Source: Pleomorphovibrio marinus
GTDB lineage: Bacteria; Bacteroidota; Bacteroidia; Cytophagales; Cyclobacteriaceae
Length of the DNA: 64,000 bases
Direction of reading: 5' to 3'
NCBI RefSeq assembly: GCF_003347495.1
Contig: NZ_QCXY01000012.1
Coordinates: forward strand, 124,001-188,000
Made by a program: the position numbers and the translations under genes
In this document: positions 17,653 through 26,950 of the stretch, piece after piece
Numbering within the stretch: the first letter of the stretch is position 1
Layout of the letters: each line of letters begins with the position of its first letter
Notes under the pieces: generated by a model
Seen by the model: the letters and a program-made list of their open reading frames with translations, nothing else
Database searches by the model: none
Told to the model about the DNA's origin: nothing

Positions 17653-19221
17653 ATGCATTTGAATTATCACTATTTTCGTTTTCTCTGTCCTGCACTTGAA
17701 CCCAAACTCCTAAAGGGCAGGGTGACTTCCTGTTTCTCGCAAAACAAGGATGAACTGGTCATGGAATTCGAAAAGTACGAGGGGGGGGCCTTCCATGTGG
17801 TAGCTCATTTAGTGCCTGCCTCCACCTGTTTGTATTTTCCTGAAGACTTCAAAAGAAGCCGAAAAAACAACGTAGACATTTTTTCTGAGCTCTTGGGCCA
17901 AACGCTCTCGGGTATAGAACTGCTTTCCTTTGAGCGGGCTTTCACTTTTCAGTTTGATTCCGGCCATGTATTGCTTTTTAAAATGCACGGAAGCAGGAGC
18001 AACCTGCTTTTATTTAAACCCGGTGCTGATACACCTCACCTTCTTTTTAGGAATGCGCTCAGGGAAGACCTTAACCTACGGTTAGAGGACTTGTCCCGGG
18101 ACCTGGACCTGGGGTATGAGCGGTTTGTGACTCTTGAAGGCAATGCAGCCCAGTTTATCCCTACCCTGGGAAAGCTTCCCAGAGCCTGGCTCAAGAATGC
18201 AGGATACCTCACTGCCGACCTTCCCAAGCGGTTTCAGCTTATTCAAGAGGTGCTTGACATGCTGGAATCCCCACTATTCTCAGTCTACAAAGGAGAGGAG
18301 GGTTATCGGCTCACTTTGCTGCCTTGTGGGCAGTCCCTTTTCAGCAGCGGTGACCCTATAGCCGCTGCCAATACCTATTATAAGTACGCGGTGGTGCGGC
18401 AGTCCTTTGAAACGGAAAAGAAACAATTGCTCAAACTTCTGAATGAGCAGGCCAAAAAAACAAAGGCATATATTGAGAAAACCTACGAGAAATTGGAAGC
18501 CTTGGAAACTTCCAACAGCCCCGGTCAGCTTGCGGATATCATCATGGCCAATTTGCATCAAATCCCACAGGGTGCAGAGCTGGTTTCCCTGTATGACTTC
18601 TATCAGGATAAAGAAGTGGAGGTCAAATTAAAACGGGACGTTTCCCCTGCCAAATTTGCCGAAAACCTTTATCGCAAAGCCAAAAACCGGAAGAAAGAAG
18701 TGAAGCAATTGGAGGAAAACCTGGCGAGTAAAGAAGCTCACCTGTCGCTGCTACTTCAGGATATTGAGTTGGCCGATGGGCTGGAGCACTTCAAAGAGTT
18801 AAGGGGTTTTGTGAAGGAGCGCAACCTTCTTCCTGCCAAATCCTCCACTCAGGAGGTTCTGCCTTTCAAGCATTTTGCGGTTGAGGGTTTCGACGTGCTC
18901 GTCGGTAAATCCGCCAAGGCAAATGACGAAATGCTCAGAAGGTATGCATGGAAAGAGGACCTTTGGCTACATGCCAAGGACGTTTCCGGTTCCCACGTGC
19001 TAGTGAAGCACCGTTCCGGGCTTACCTTTCCCTCCACGGTAGTGGAACATGCCGCTTCCCTTGCTGCCTATTATTCCAAAAACCGTAACGAGACCCTCTG
19101 CGCGGTCATCTATACTCCCGCCAAATATGTAAGGAAAGTGAAGGGAACGGCTCCTGGTGCCGTGATGATAGACCGAGAAAAGACCCTAATGGTGCCGCCT
19201 GTAGGGCCAAGTTCAGAATAA
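17653..19221 (+). CDS. NFACT family RNA-binding protein (RqcH/FbpA-like)
   Basis: A 522-residue protein of the NFACT family, whose bacterial members (RqcH) bind stalled 50S subunits and add alanine tails to stalled chains. The N-terminal NFACT-N domain spans about 1-220. A coiled-coil middle follows (about 250-380, charged helices such as EKKQLLKLLNEQAKKTKAYIE), and the C-terminal NFACT-R domain contains DEMLRRYAWKEDLWLHAKD and GSHVLVKH. It is somewhat shorter than the 560-580 residues common in Firmicutes. The gene starts three bases after the MBL hydrolase stop. Whether it truly adds tails, or only binds tRNA and ribosome, cannot be read from sequence. Confidence 0.87.
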   Translation: MHLNYHYFRFLCPALEPKLLKGRVTSCFSQNKDELVMEFEKYEGGAFHVVAHLVPASTCLYFPEDFKRSRKNNVDIFSELLGQTLSGIELLSFERAFTFQFDSGHVLLFKMHGSRSNLLLFKPGADTPHLLFRNALREDLNLRLEDLSRDLDLGYERFVTLEGNAAQFIPTLGKLPRAWLKNAGYLTADLPKRFQLIQEVLDMLESPLFSVYKGEEGYRLTLLPCGQSLFSSGDPIAAANTYYKYAVVRQSFETEKKQLLKLLNEQAKKTKAYIEKTYEKLEALETSNSPGQLADIIMANLHQIPQGAELVSLYDFYQDKEVEVKLKRDVSPAKFAENLYRKAKNRKKEVKQLEENLASKEAHLSLLLQDIELADGLEHFKELRGFVKERNLLPAKSSTQEVLPFKHFAVEGFDVLVGKSAKANDEMLRRYAWKEDLWLHAKDVSGSHVLVKHRSGLTFPSTVVEHAASLAAYYSKNRNETLCAVIYTPAKYVRKVKGTAPGAVMIDREKTLMVPPVGPSSE

Positions 19222-19237
19222 ACTCCTCCCTATAAAA

Positions 19238-19264
19238 AAAGCCGGACTTCAAGAGCCCGGCTTT
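19238..19264. terminator. Bidirectional terminator between the NFACT gene and pyk
   Basis: AAAGCCGG pairs perfectly with CCGGCTTT around a short loop. On the minus strand a T7 run follows, so it is a strong terminator for pyk. It also lies 17 bases after the NFACT stop. Confidence 0.85.
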
Positions 19265-19297
19265 CTGTTTCTAGTGGTTTTGTCTCTATATCCTATT

Positions 19298-20728
19298 TTA
19301 GGTTACAAGGTGTATTTTTAGCATGTTCGTTCTTCCTTTGGACTTAAGGGGCATGCTTGCTGTATTGATGATAATATCGCCTTCTCCTACGTGATTTTCT
19401 CTTTTCAGGATATCCTGTATGTCTTGGAAGGTGCCGTCAGTCGAGGTCTGCTTATCATAATAATAAGCCCTTACCCCCCAGACCAAACTCAATTGTGTAA
19501 TGAGCGTCTTGTTCCTGGTAAACACAAAAATATTGGCCAATGGCCTATGGGATGAAACTCTATATGCCGTAAACCCTGAGGTGGTAATTCCCACGATTGC
19601 CCTCGCTTTCACATTTCTGGAAAGCCTGCTGGCCATCAACAGCAAATTGTTGCTGAGAAAGCTTTCCGCATCCTCTGGGATCTTGTACAGGTTATGGTAG
19701 ATTTCCGCATTTTTTTCTATATGATCGATCACACTGCTCATGGCCTTCACTGCCGCAATGGGGAATTTGCCCGATGCAGTCTCAGCGGAAAGCATCACTG
19801 CGTCTGCCCCGTCCAACACTGCTGTGGCAACGTCATTGGTTTCGGCACGGGTAGGCCTGGGGTTAACGATCATACTTTCCATCATTTGGGTGGCAATGAT
19901 TACAGGCTTACATGCCAATTTGCACTTTTCCACCATCTTCTTTTGCCAAAGGGGCACCACTTCCATGGGTACTTCTACCCCCAGGTCTCCCCTGGCCACC
20001 ATAATGGCGTCCGTTTCCTTGATGATCTCATCGATGTTTTCTAGGGCCTCGGGTTTTTCGATTTTGGCCACTATTTTACAGGGTTTTCCTGCCCTTTCGA
20101 TGCGCTCCCTCAAATCGAGGATGTCCTCTGCCGATCTCACAAAAGAAAGGGCTATCCAATCCACATCGTTTGCCAATCCAAACTCCAAGTCCTCCAGGTC
20201 CTTTTCCGTGAGCGAAGGTGCGCTGATTTTAGTGTTAGGTAGGTTTATACCCTTTCTAGACTTAAGTATGCCCCCGTGAACAACCGTACATATTACATTC
20301 TTGCCGTCTGTCTTGAGTACCACAAGCTCTAGGTTCCCATCGTCAATAAGTATTCTATCTCCGGATACCACATCATTGGGCAGGTTCTGGTACACCGTGC
20401 TGACCAAAGAGGCATTGCCCATGACAGGCTCACTGGTGATAGTAATCTGTTCCCCCGGTTTGATCAAAACTCCATTGTTTTCTACTTCACCCACGCGGAT
20501 TTTTGGGCCTTGTAGATCTTGAAGTATGCCAATATTTTGTTTGTGGTCTTTATTGATTTTCCTTATCAATTTGACGACCTCGGCGTGTATTTCATGTGTC
20601 CCATGAGAAAAGTTGAGCCTGAAGATGTCTGCACCTGCCATTACCAGTTCAGTGAGGGTTTCTTCATTGTTGCTGGCTGGTCCTACTGTGGCCAAAATCT
20701 TTGTTTTGTTGAAGATGGGTACTCTCAT
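19298..20728 (-). CDS. pyk: Pyruvate kinase
   Basis: Converts phosphoenolpyruvate and ADP to pyruvate and ATP. The N-terminal KILATVGPASN and FRLNFSHGTHEIH blocks bind substrate and metal. The lysine-containing signature appears as VAKIEKPEALENIDEII, and the loop GDLGVEVPMEVVPLWQKKM follows. GADAVMLSAETASGKFP is the family signature around the catalytic glutamate and threonine. At 476 residues it has the usual A, B and C domains without a phosphotransfer extension. It is transcribed behind the IPExxxVDY gene 16 bases upstream, a pairing I associate with Bacteroidota. A strong terminator lies 34 bases after the stop. Confidence 0.97.
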   Translation of the reverse strand: MRVPIFNKTKILATVGPASNNEETLTELVMAGADIFRLNFSHGTHEIHAEVVKLIRKINKDHKQNIGILQDLQGPKIRVGEVENNGVLIKPGEQITITSEPVMGNASLVSTVYQNLPNDVVSGDRILIDDGNLELVVLKTDGKNVICTVVHGGILKSRKGINLPNTKISAPSLTEKDLEDLEFGLANDVDWIALSFVRSAEDILDLRERIERAGKPCKIVAKIEKPEALENIDEIIKETDAIMVARGDLGVEVPMEVVPLWQKKMVEKCKLACKPVIIATQMMESMIVNPRPTRAETNDVATAVLDGADAVMLSAETASGKFPIAAVKAMSSVIDHIEKNAEIYHNLYKIPEDAESFLSNNLLLMASRLSRNVKARAIVGITTSGFTAYRVSSHRPLANIFVFTRNKTLITQLSLVWGVRAYYYDKQTSTDGTFQDIQDILKRENHVGEGDIIINTASMPLKSKGRTNMLKIHLVT

Positions 20729-20744
20729 GTTTACTTTTATAGGT

Positions 20745-21173
20745 TTAGTATGTTAAAAGGTTGTCCCTTGATTTTATTTTATTTATGTCCAGTTTCACTA
20801 CGTTTTGAATGCTCCCTAGTGAAGAAAGGGTGTCAATATACGTATTAATATTTATTTCGCAGGTATAGTCCTGAAAGAGCAGGAAGTAATCCATGGCCTT
20901 TAGCTCGGGCACCAGGTATCCTGCCTGACTTCCCATCGGATAAGACCTGTTGCGCAATAATTGTACGAACCCGTGTTCTTTTTCCAATATAAATTGAGAA
21001 ATAATCAAAGTGGGTTTATTGATGAATTCCATTTGAAAATCCTTCGCTTTTTTAAGCTCCAAACCAAGGCACTTGTTGATCAGCCAAGCCATTTTATAGT
21101 CCTTTAAAGGGGCTATAAGGCCTAAAAGATCAAAATTAAAGGGTGACTCAACTAGGAGTTTATTTTTCTTCAT
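20745..21173 (-). CDS. IPExxxVDY family protein
   Basis: A 142-residue protein belonging to a small Bacteroidota family named for the motif [IV]PExxx[VM]DYFL, here LVPELKAMDYFL (about residues 92-103). It has no signal peptide or membrane helix, and alternating hydrophobic stretches suggest a compact alpha/beta fold. The function is not known. It lies 16 bases ahead of pyk on the same strand and opposite the acpP-fabF-rnc operon, an arrangement I recall from other Bacteroidota. That placement hints at a role tied to central carbon or lipid metabolism, but this is only context. A -7 promoter-like element is located about 20 bases before the start. Confidence 0.85.
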   Translation of the reverse strand: MKKNKLLVESPFNFDLLGLIAPLKDYKMAWLINKCLGLELKKAKDFQMEFINKPTLIISQFILEKEHGFVQLLRNRSYPMGSQAGYLVPELKAMDYFLLFQDYTCEININTYIDTLSSLGSIQNVVKLDINKIKSRDNLLTY

Positions 21174-21193
21174 TTAGGAAGAATTTAAAAAAA

Positions 21194-21201
21194 CAAAGTT
21201 A
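21194..21201 (-). promoter_or_regulatory. -7 promoter element for the IPExxxVDY-pyk operon
   Basis: On the minus strand TAACTTTG matches TAnnTTTG exactly, 20 bases before the ATG at 21173. No convincing -33 element was found at the right distance. Confidence 0.38.
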
Positions 21202-21262
21202 AAAATTTTATTCCAACTTCTATGTGCCAAAGTAAGTTCTTAAATTTAGTTCTCCTTTTTTT

Positions 21263-21293
21263 TTGACATTAAGGTTTTAAATAATTTTCTTTG
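21263..21293 (+). promoter_or_regulatory. Promoter for the acpP-fabF-rnc operon
   Basis: TTG (21263-21265) is followed after 20 bases by TTTCTTTG (21286-21293), seven of eight matches to TAnnTTTG. Transcription would start near 21300, about 23 bases before the acpP ATG. Confidence 0.5.
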
Positions 21294-21322
21294 CGGAGTG
21301 TTTTAACTAAACTGATCACAAA

Positions 21323-21559
21323 ATGTCTGAAATTGCACAAAAAGTAAAAGCCATTATCGTAGATAAGTTAGGCGTGGAAGAATCTGAAGTAACTCCTGAG
21401 GCTAGCTTCACAAACGACCTTGGGGCAGACTCTTTGGATACTGTCGAGCTTATCATGGAGTTCGAAAAAGAATTTAACATCTCCATTCCTGATGACCAGG
21501 CTGAGCAAATTGGCACAGTTGGTCAGGCTGTTAGCTATTTGGAGGCTAACGTAAAATAA
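21323..21559 (+). CDS. acpP: Acyl carrier protein
   Basis: The 78-residue carrier of fatty acid synthesis. Apo-protein is modified with 4'-phosphopantetheine on Ser37 in the motif [10 protein letters not shown], and the chain then carries growing acyl groups. Strongly acidic, helical, with the usual length and the conserved TNDLGADS turn. It leads an operon with fabF 20 bases downstream and rnc after that, the common order in Bacteroidota and many other bacteria. A promoter-like element is located just upstream. Cytosolic. Confidence 0.98.
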   Translation: MSEIAQKVKAIIVDKLGVEESEVTPEASFTNDLGADSLDTVELIMEFEKEFNISIPDDQAEQIGTVGQAVSYLEANVK

Positions 21560-21579
21560 TCCATACTTAAAATCATTTT

Positions 21580-22833
21580 ATGAATTTAAGAAGAGTAGTT
21601 GTAACGGGTATCGGCGCCCTCACCCCTATCGGCAAGACCGTTTCCTCCTATTGGGAGGGGCTTTCGACAGGGATGAGCGGTGCTGCGCCTATTACTCGTT
21701 TTGATGCATCCCAATTCAAGACCCAATTTGCCTGTGAAGTAAAAGATCTTGACGTGGAAGCGCATCTTGACCGTAAGGAAGCCAGAAAACTGGATCCCTA
21801 CGCTCAATATGCCATGATTGCCACCGAAGAGGCCATGAAAGACGCGGCAATTGACCTGGAAAACATTGACCTGGTAAGGGCTGGAGTTATTTGGGGTTCA
21901 GGTATAGGGGGACTGAGGACTTTTCAGGATGAAGTAACCTCCTTTGCTACTGGAGACGGTACGCCCAGGTTCAGCCCTTTTTTCATCCCAAAAATGATCG
22001 CAGACATAGCGGCGGGGTCTATTTCCATCAAGTATGGTTTTCAAGGGCCTAATTTCGCTACTGTGTCGGCCTGTGCCTCAGCCACCAACGCCCTTATCGA
22101 CGCGTTTAACTATATCCGCCTCGGAAAGGCCAACATCTTTATCACAGGTGGTTCGGAAGCAGCCGTGACGGAGGCCGGCGTAGGTGGATTCAACGCCCTC
22201 AAGGCTCTTTCCCAAAGGAATGATTCCCCGGCTACAGCCTCACGTCCCTTCGACAAAGACAGGGATGGGTTTGTATTGGGTGAAGGGGCCGGTGCCATCA
22301 TCCTGGAAGAATATGAACACGCAAAGGCCCGTGGGGCAAAAATCTATGCGGAGCTAGTGGGAGGAGGTATGACAGGCGACGCCTATCACATGACCGCACC
22401 CCACCCCGATGGCAGGGGTGCTGCAAACGTGATGAAATTCGCACTTGAAGATGCGGGTCTTAACCCTAGTGATATCGACTATATCAACGTTCACGGTACT
22501 TCTACACCCTTAGGGGACATTAGTGAGGTTAAAGCGATACAGCAGATTTTTGGCGAACATGCCTATAAGCTCAACATCAGCAGCACGAAATCCATGACAG
22601 GCCACCTGCTGGGAGCTGCGGGAGCTGTGGAGGCTATTGCTTGTATCTTGGCCATGCAGCATGAGCTGGTGCCCCCCACCATCAACCACTTTACGGATGA
22701 TGAAGAACTAGACAATGAACTTAACCTAACTTTCAACAAAGCCCAACCCCGAAAAATACAAGCGGCATTGAGTAATACCTTTGGATTTGGAGGGCATAAC
22801 TGCTCCATCATATTTAAAAAACTAATGGAGTAA
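21580..22833 (+). CDS. fabF: 3-oxoacyl-[acyl-carrier-protein] synthase II
   Basis: Condenses malonyl-ACP with acyl-ACP to extend fatty acids. The active site is complete: nucleophile Cys165 in SACASATNA, His305 in NVHGTSTP, Lys337 in STKSMTGH and His342 in the same motif. The 417-residue length is standard for KAS II. The operon order acpP-fabF-rnc means that carrier and main condensing enzyme are made together. The downstream RNase III gene begins three bases after the fabF stop, implying coupling. Nothing suggests a chain-length-factor variant, since the nucleophile cysteine is present. Confidence 0.97.
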   Translation: MNLRRVVVTGIGALTPIGKTVSSYWEGLSTGMSGAAPITRFDASQFKTQFACEVKDLDVEAHLDRKEARKLDPYAQYAMIATEEAMKDAAIDLENIDLVRAGVIWGSGIGGLRTFQDEVTSFATGDGTPRFSPFFIPKMIADIAAGSISIKYGFQGPNFATVSACASATNALIDAFNYIRLGKANIFITGGSEAAVTEAGVGGFNALKALSQRNDSPATASRPFDKDRDGFVLGEGAGAIILEEYEHAKARGAKIYAELVGGGMTGDAYHMTAPHPDGRGAANVMKFALEDAGLNPSDIDYINVHGTSTPLGDISEVKAIQQIFGEHAYKLNISSTKSMTGHLLGAAGAVEAIACILAMQHELVPPTINHFTDDEELDNELNLTFNKAQPRKIQAALSNTFGFGGHNCSIIFKKLME

Positions 22834-22835
22834 AT

Positions 22836-23579
22836 TTGAAAGTATTTCGTTTACTAAGGTTCCAAGAGCTCACCTACAATAAGCATGACAGAAGGCTTGC
22901 CACCTCCATCAAATTGATGGTGGGTAGCAAGCCTTTAAATTTATCCTTATATAAACTTGCCCTCAGGCATGCCTCCGCCTCACAGGAAACCCTGTCAGGA
23001 TTAAGGATTTCCAACGAAAGGCTGGAATACCTAGGTGATGCGGTTTTGGGCACCATTGTGGCCGAGTACCTCTTCATGAAATTCCCCTATAGAGACGAGG
23101 GTTTTCTCACAGAGACTCGTTCGCGCATTGTTAATCGTGAGGCCCTCAACCAGGTGGGTATTAAAATGGGACTTCCCAACCTGGTAGAATCCCAAATGAA
23201 CCAGAAAGGGCCCTTTTCTTTTAAGTCCATCTACGGGGATACCCTAGAAGCCCTTATCGGTGCCATTTACCTGGACCGGGGCTACCGCTTCAGCCGCAGG
23301 TTTGTCTACAAAAGGATCATCACCCCTTTCTTTGACCTTGACGACATTATCAATACCACTACCAATTTTAAAAGTAAAATCATTGAATGGTCTCAAAAGG
23401 ACAATAGGGAAATAGATTTTGTGCTAAAATCTGTAAGCGGCACGCAACGTTTTAAGGAATTTATTGTTGAACTGAATGTGGATGGGGAAGCTTTTGCCGA
23501 AGGAAAAGGCAGCACCAAGAAAAAGGCAGAACAGGATGCCGCAAAATTTGCTTGTGAAAAATTGAAATTGGCCATCTGA
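22836..23579 (+). CDS. rnc: Ribonuclease III
   Basis: Double-strand-specific endoribonuclease that processes rRNA precursors and structured mRNAs. The catalytic signature ERLEYLGDAVLGTIVAEYLF lies at about residues 61-80, with the second acidic block DTLEALIGAIYLDRG further on. The C-terminal double-stranded RNA-binding domain ends with GKGSTKKKAEQDAAKFACEK. The start is a TTG two bases after the fabF stop. The resulting leader with LATSIKLMVG fits other Bacteroidota enzymes, and no better ATG exists ahead of the RNase domain. At 247 residues the length is normal. It is co-transcribed with acpP and fabF. Confidence 0.95.
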   Translation: MKVFRLLRFQELTYNKHDRRLATSIKLMVGSKPLNLSLYKLALRHASASQETLSGLRISNERLEYLGDAVLGTIVAEYLFMKFPYRDEGFLTETRSRIVNREALNQVGIKMGLPNLVESQMNQKGPFSFKSIYGDTLEALIGAIYLDRGYRFSRRFVYKRIITPFFDLDDIINTTTNFKSKIIEWSQKDNREIDFVLKSVSGTQRFKEFIVELNVDGEAFAEGKGSTKKKAEQDAAKFACEKLKLAI

Positions 23580-23614
23580 CTTTTCCCACCCGTTCAGACG
23601 CTAAACGACCAACC

Positions 23615-25468
23615 ATGTCCGAAATCATTATTGGTGGAGCCACCGTAAACCAGACCCCATTGGATTGGGAAAACAATCTTGCACACTTGCGCTCATCCAT
23701 AGAGGCTGCTAGGCAGAAAGGGGTGGATATCCTCTGTCTGCCCGAACTGAGTATTACGGGTTACGGAAGCGAAGATCTTTTTTTAAGCGTTTGGTACCCT
23801 CAAAAGGCACTTCAAATGCTCAAAAATCTCCTTCCCTTTGCAAAAGGAATCACTGTGGCTGTGGGTCTGCCTATTAGGATACAGGGGAAGGTGTACAACT
23901 GTATGGCTCTGGTAGAGGACGGTCAGGTAAAGGGGTTTGTCCCAAAGCAGTTTTTGGCCATAGACGGCGTGCATTATGAATGCCGTTGGTTTACCCCTTG
24001 GAAAGCTGGAGAGCTGATCCAATTTGACTTCTTTGGCCAAAACATCCCTTTCGGCGACCAAGTTTTCGAATCAAATGGGCTGCGCTTTGGTTTTGAAATC
24101 TGTGAAGACGCATGGAGAGGGGCAGAACGCCCCGGATACAGGCTTAGAGACCGTAAGGTGGACCTCATCTTCAACCCAAGTGCGAGCCATTTTGCCATGG
24201 GTAAAAGCCGTAGAAGAGAGGAACTGGTAAAGAGCAGTTCGAAAATCCTTGCTGCTTCTTATTTTTATGTTAACCTCTTGGGAAATGAGAGTGGACGCAT
24301 GATTTTTGATGGAGAAGTCATGCTTGCCTTTCGTGGTAAACTGTTGCTGAAAAACACGCTGTTGTCCTACTCAGATTTTCAGTTGCTCACCTTTAAGATG
24401 GAGGGTAACCAGCCCTTAGGGGAGCCGCTTTCAAGTAAGCACATCAAAAACGAGGAGTTTGTGAAGGCCTCCTCATTGGCCCTTTTCGATTACCTCCGAA
24501 AAAGTAAAAGTAGAGGATTTGTGTTGTCCTTAAGTGGTGGGGCAGACTCTTCTTCTATAGCAATTCTTGTGGCCGAAATGATCCGGAGGGGCGTTTCGGA
24601 ATTGGGGGTACCCAGCTTCTTGAAAAAACTTCGGATTGAAAATACCCTCTCCCCCACTGCCTCTCTAAAAGAAATCACCGAAGCCATTTTTGCTACCGCT
24701 TACCAAGGTACGGAAAACTCCTCCCAGGAGACCTTTGACAGCGCGAGGATGCTTGCAGAAAGCCTAGGTGCCAAATTCTATCACTGGACCATCGATGATG
24801 AGGTTAAAGGCTACACTCGAAAAATTGAGAATGCCCTAGGGAGGAAACTCACCTGGGAAAAAGACGATATCGCCTTGCAGAACATTCAAGCCAGAGCCCG
24901 GTCCCCCATCATCTGGATGTTGGCCAACATCAATAATGCCCTCCTGCTGAGCACCTCCAACCGCAGCGAAGGGGACGTAGGTTATGCTACTATGGATGGT
25001 GACACCAGTGGAAGTATCAGCCCCATAGCAGCAGTGGACAAGCATTTTATTTTGCAGTGGCTAAGGTGGGCCCAAAAAGAGTTGGGATACCAGGGACTGG
25101 AAGGTGTGAATAGCTTACAGCCAACAGCTGAACTCCGCCCACTGGAGCAACACCAGACAGATGAAGAGGATCTTATGCCCTATCCGGTGATAGTGGCTAT
25201 AGAGAGACTTGCTATTTTGGACAGAAGGTCCCCTGCGGACATTTACCTGCTGCTTAAAGAAGAATTGAACATCCCCGCAGCCCAACTAAAGGTTTATATC
25301 CATAAGTTTTTCAGGCTTTGGTCCCGAAACCAATGGAAACGGGAACGCCTCTCCCCTTCCTTCCACTTGGATGAATTCAATGTGGATCCCAAAACATGGT
25401 ACAGGTTCCCAATACTTTCCGGCGGGTACGAAGTTGAATTACGCGAAATGGAAAAATTAGAAGAATAA
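23615..25468 (+). CDS. nadE: Glutamine-dependent NAD(+) synthetase
   Basis: Final step of NAD synthesis, amidating deamido-NAD with ammonia released from glutamine. The N-terminal nitrilase-like glutaminase domain has its Glu in LPELSITGYG, Lys in FVPKQFL and nucleophile Cys163 in FEICEDAW. The C-terminal synthetase domain has the adenylation loop LSLSGGADSSS, followed by LLSTSNRSEGDVGYATMDGD, both diagnostic. The 617-residue fused form does not need a separate glutaminase. It follows rnc by 35 bases and precedes lgt by 30 bases, so it may share their transcript. Cytosolic. Confidence 0.96.
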   Translation: MSEIIIGGATVNQTPLDWENNLAHLRSSIEAARQKGVDILCLPELSITGYGSEDLFLSVWYPQKALQMLKNLLPFAKGITVAVGLPIRIQGKVYNCMALVEDGQVKGFVPKQFLAIDGVHYECRWFTPWKAGELIQFDFFGQNIPFGDQVFESNGLRFGFEICEDAWRGAERPGYRLRDRKVDLIFNPSASHFAMGKSRRREELVKSSSKILAASYFYVNLLGNESGRMIFDGEVMLAFRGKLLLKNTLLSYSDFQLLTFKMEGNQPLGEPLSSKHIKNEEFVKASSLALFDYLRKSKSRGFVLSLSGGADSSSIAILVAEMIRRGVSELGVPSFLKKLRIENTLSPTASLKEITEAIFATAYQGTENSSQETFDSARMLAESLGAKFYHWTIDDEVKGYTRKIENALGRKLTWEKDDIALQNIQARARSPIIWMLANINNALLLSTSNRSEGDVGYATMDGDTSGSISPIAAVDKHFILQWLRWAQKELGYQGLEGVNSLQPTAELRPLEQHQTDEEDLMPYPVIVAIERLAILDRRSPADIYLLLKEELNIPAAQLKVYIHKFFRLWSRNQWKRERLSPSFHLDEFNVDPKTWYRFPILSGGYEVELREMEKLEE

Positions 25469-25498
25469 TAGTGCTATTTTAGCAAAAAAACGAAAAGC

Positions 25499-26614
25499 AT
25501 GATACAAAGCTTACTTTCTTACGTGGTCTGGAGCCCAAATCCGGCTGTTTTTTCAGGTTTTGAACGTTTACGATGGTACAGCCTCCTATTTGCCCTGGGC
25601 TTTATCATTTCCCAGCAGATAATGATCTATATTTTTAAAAAAGAAGGTCATGACGAAAGGCTAGTTGACAAGCTCACTATCTACATGGTATTAGCTACCA
25701 TCCTTGGTGCCAGGCTGGGGCATGTGTTTTTTTACGAGCCCGATCGCTACCTCAGCAACCCCCTCGATATTTTAAAAGTGTGGGAAGGGGGTCTTGCCAG
25801 CCATGGTGCTGCCATCGCCATCCTGATAGCCTTGTGGCTCTATGTGCGCAAAACTCCTAATCAAAGCTACTTGTGGTTAGTAGACCGGATAGTGATTGTA
25901 GTGGCCATGACTGGTGCCATGATCCGATTCGGCAACCTGATGAATTCTGAGATAGGGGGTAAACCAACGGATTCGGATTCCGGTTTCGTTTTTGCCAGGG
26001 AATCCGAGGAAATACTGGAGACCCTCCGCCTACCGATAATGGACATCCGCGCCAACAAACCAAGTGAACGTTCGGATGAACTGCAAGGAAACGGGATTGT
26101 CCCCGTTAATTTCGATATCAAAATTGAAAAAGGGGCCTTTGAAGAGGCCGACTTGAGGGAGGCCATAGAAAGGGATGTGAAATACGCCCTTACCCGTTTT
26201 AGGAGTTCACAAAAGTACCTGGCAGAGGATGAAAATACGCCCCTCAACTATGACCTTCAGGATAGGGGGGACCACTATTTGGCAGTGATCAAGACCTTTG
26301 GAGTGGCCAGGTATCCCACCCAAATTTACGAGTCCCTTTCCTATTTTCTTATCTTCTTGTTGCTCTTTTTGGGTTGGATTAAGTACAAGCACAGGATACC
26401 GGAGGGTCTTTATCTGGGGATTTTCTTGGTTACCGTTTTTGGTATGCGCTTTGTCTGGGAGTTTCTTAAGGAAAATCAGGTGGAATTTGAAGAAAACCTG
26501 ACCTTTAACATGGGCCAAGCACTGAGCATCCCTTTGGTGATTGGTGGGTTTCTTTTGATTTTATATGCCATGAAAAATGGCTCCCCCGCCCCAAAAAACA
26601 TAGGGGAAGAGTAA
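25499..26614 (+). CDS. lgt: Prolipoprotein diacylglyceryl transferase, long form
   Basis: Inner-membrane enzyme that attaches diacylglycerol to the lipobox cysteine, the first step of lipoprotein maturation. Several membrane helices are visible (such as WYSLLFALGFIISQQIMIYIF). The conserved core includes ARLGHVFFYEPDRYL, GGLASHGAA and IRFGNLMNSEI, and ARYPTQIYESL with the C-terminal helices completes the fold. Between NSEIGG and ARYPTQ there are about 120 extra hydrophilic residues (roughly 155-275), which make it 371 residues against 260-300 in most bacteria. I associate such an insertion with Bacteroidota Lgt. Several lipoproteins in this window, including the SusD protein, would be substrates. 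Confidence 0.95.
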   Translation: MIQSLLSYVVWSPNPAVFSGFERLRWYSLLFALGFIISQQIMIYIFKKEGHDERLVDKLTIYMVLATILGARLGHVFFYEPDRYLSNPLDILKVWEGGLASHGAAIAILIALWLYVRKTPNQSYLWLVDRIVIVVAMTGAMIRFGNLMNSEIGGKPTDSDSGFVFARESEEILETLRLPIMDIRANKPSERSDELQGNGIVPVNFDIKIEKGAFEEADLREAIERDVKYALTRFRSSQKYLAEDENTPLNYDLQDRGDHYLAVIKTFGVARYPTQIYESLSYFLIFLLLFLGWIKYKHRIPEGLYLGIFLVTVFGMRFVWEFLKENQVEFEENLTFNMGQALSIPLVIGGFLLILYAMKNGSPAPKNIGEE

Positions 26615-26657
26615 TTGAAGAGTAATTCAGGCAGGTCTTTGGGGAAGTTGAACTTCT

Positions 26658-26879
26658 TTATGGAACGGGGTCATGGCCATGCCCTCCCCAGGGATGGCAT
26701 CTGATTATCCGTTTTATGCCTAGCCAAAGCCCCTTTCTTACCCCGTGTTTTTGTATGGCCTGTTTCATGTACTGACTACAAGTGGGGGTAAACCTGCAAC
26801 TTGGTGGGAACAAGGGGGATATCAGGTACTGATATACCAAAATGGGGAAAATAGCTATTTTCTTTACAATTTGCTTCAA
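26658..26879 (-). CDS. yidD: Membrane protein insertion efficiency factor YidD
   Basis: A 73-residue peripheral membrane protein that helps YidC insert membrane proteins. The family core is clear: [20 protein letters not shown], then CSQYMKQAI, and the C-terminal [11 protein letters not shown]. The arrangement of three cysteines and the proline-rich segment is diagnostic despite the small size. It diverges from the outer-membrane BamA-like gene, with 71 bases between. A minus-strand TACTTTTG element in that interval could be its promoter. The protein is too short for much more to be said. It ends 44 bases from the lgt stop, convergent with lgt. Confidence 0.93.
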   Translation of the reverse strand: MKQIVKKIAIFPILVYQYLISPLFPPSCRFTPTCSQYMKQAIQKHGVRKGLWLGIKRIIRCHPWGGHGHDPVP

Positions 26880-26937
26880 CTTATGCGTTTTGTAAGCTAA
26901 AATGATGAGGTTTGCAGTTTAGTCTTTGAAGGTACCA

Positions 26938-26945
26938 CAAAAGTA
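26938..26945 (-). promoter_or_regulatory. -7 promoter element for yidD
   Basis: On the minus strand TACTTTTG matches TAnnTTTG, 59 bases before the yidD ATG. No -33 partner was recognised, so confidence is low. Confidence 0.3.
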
Positions 26946-26950
26946 AGGAT

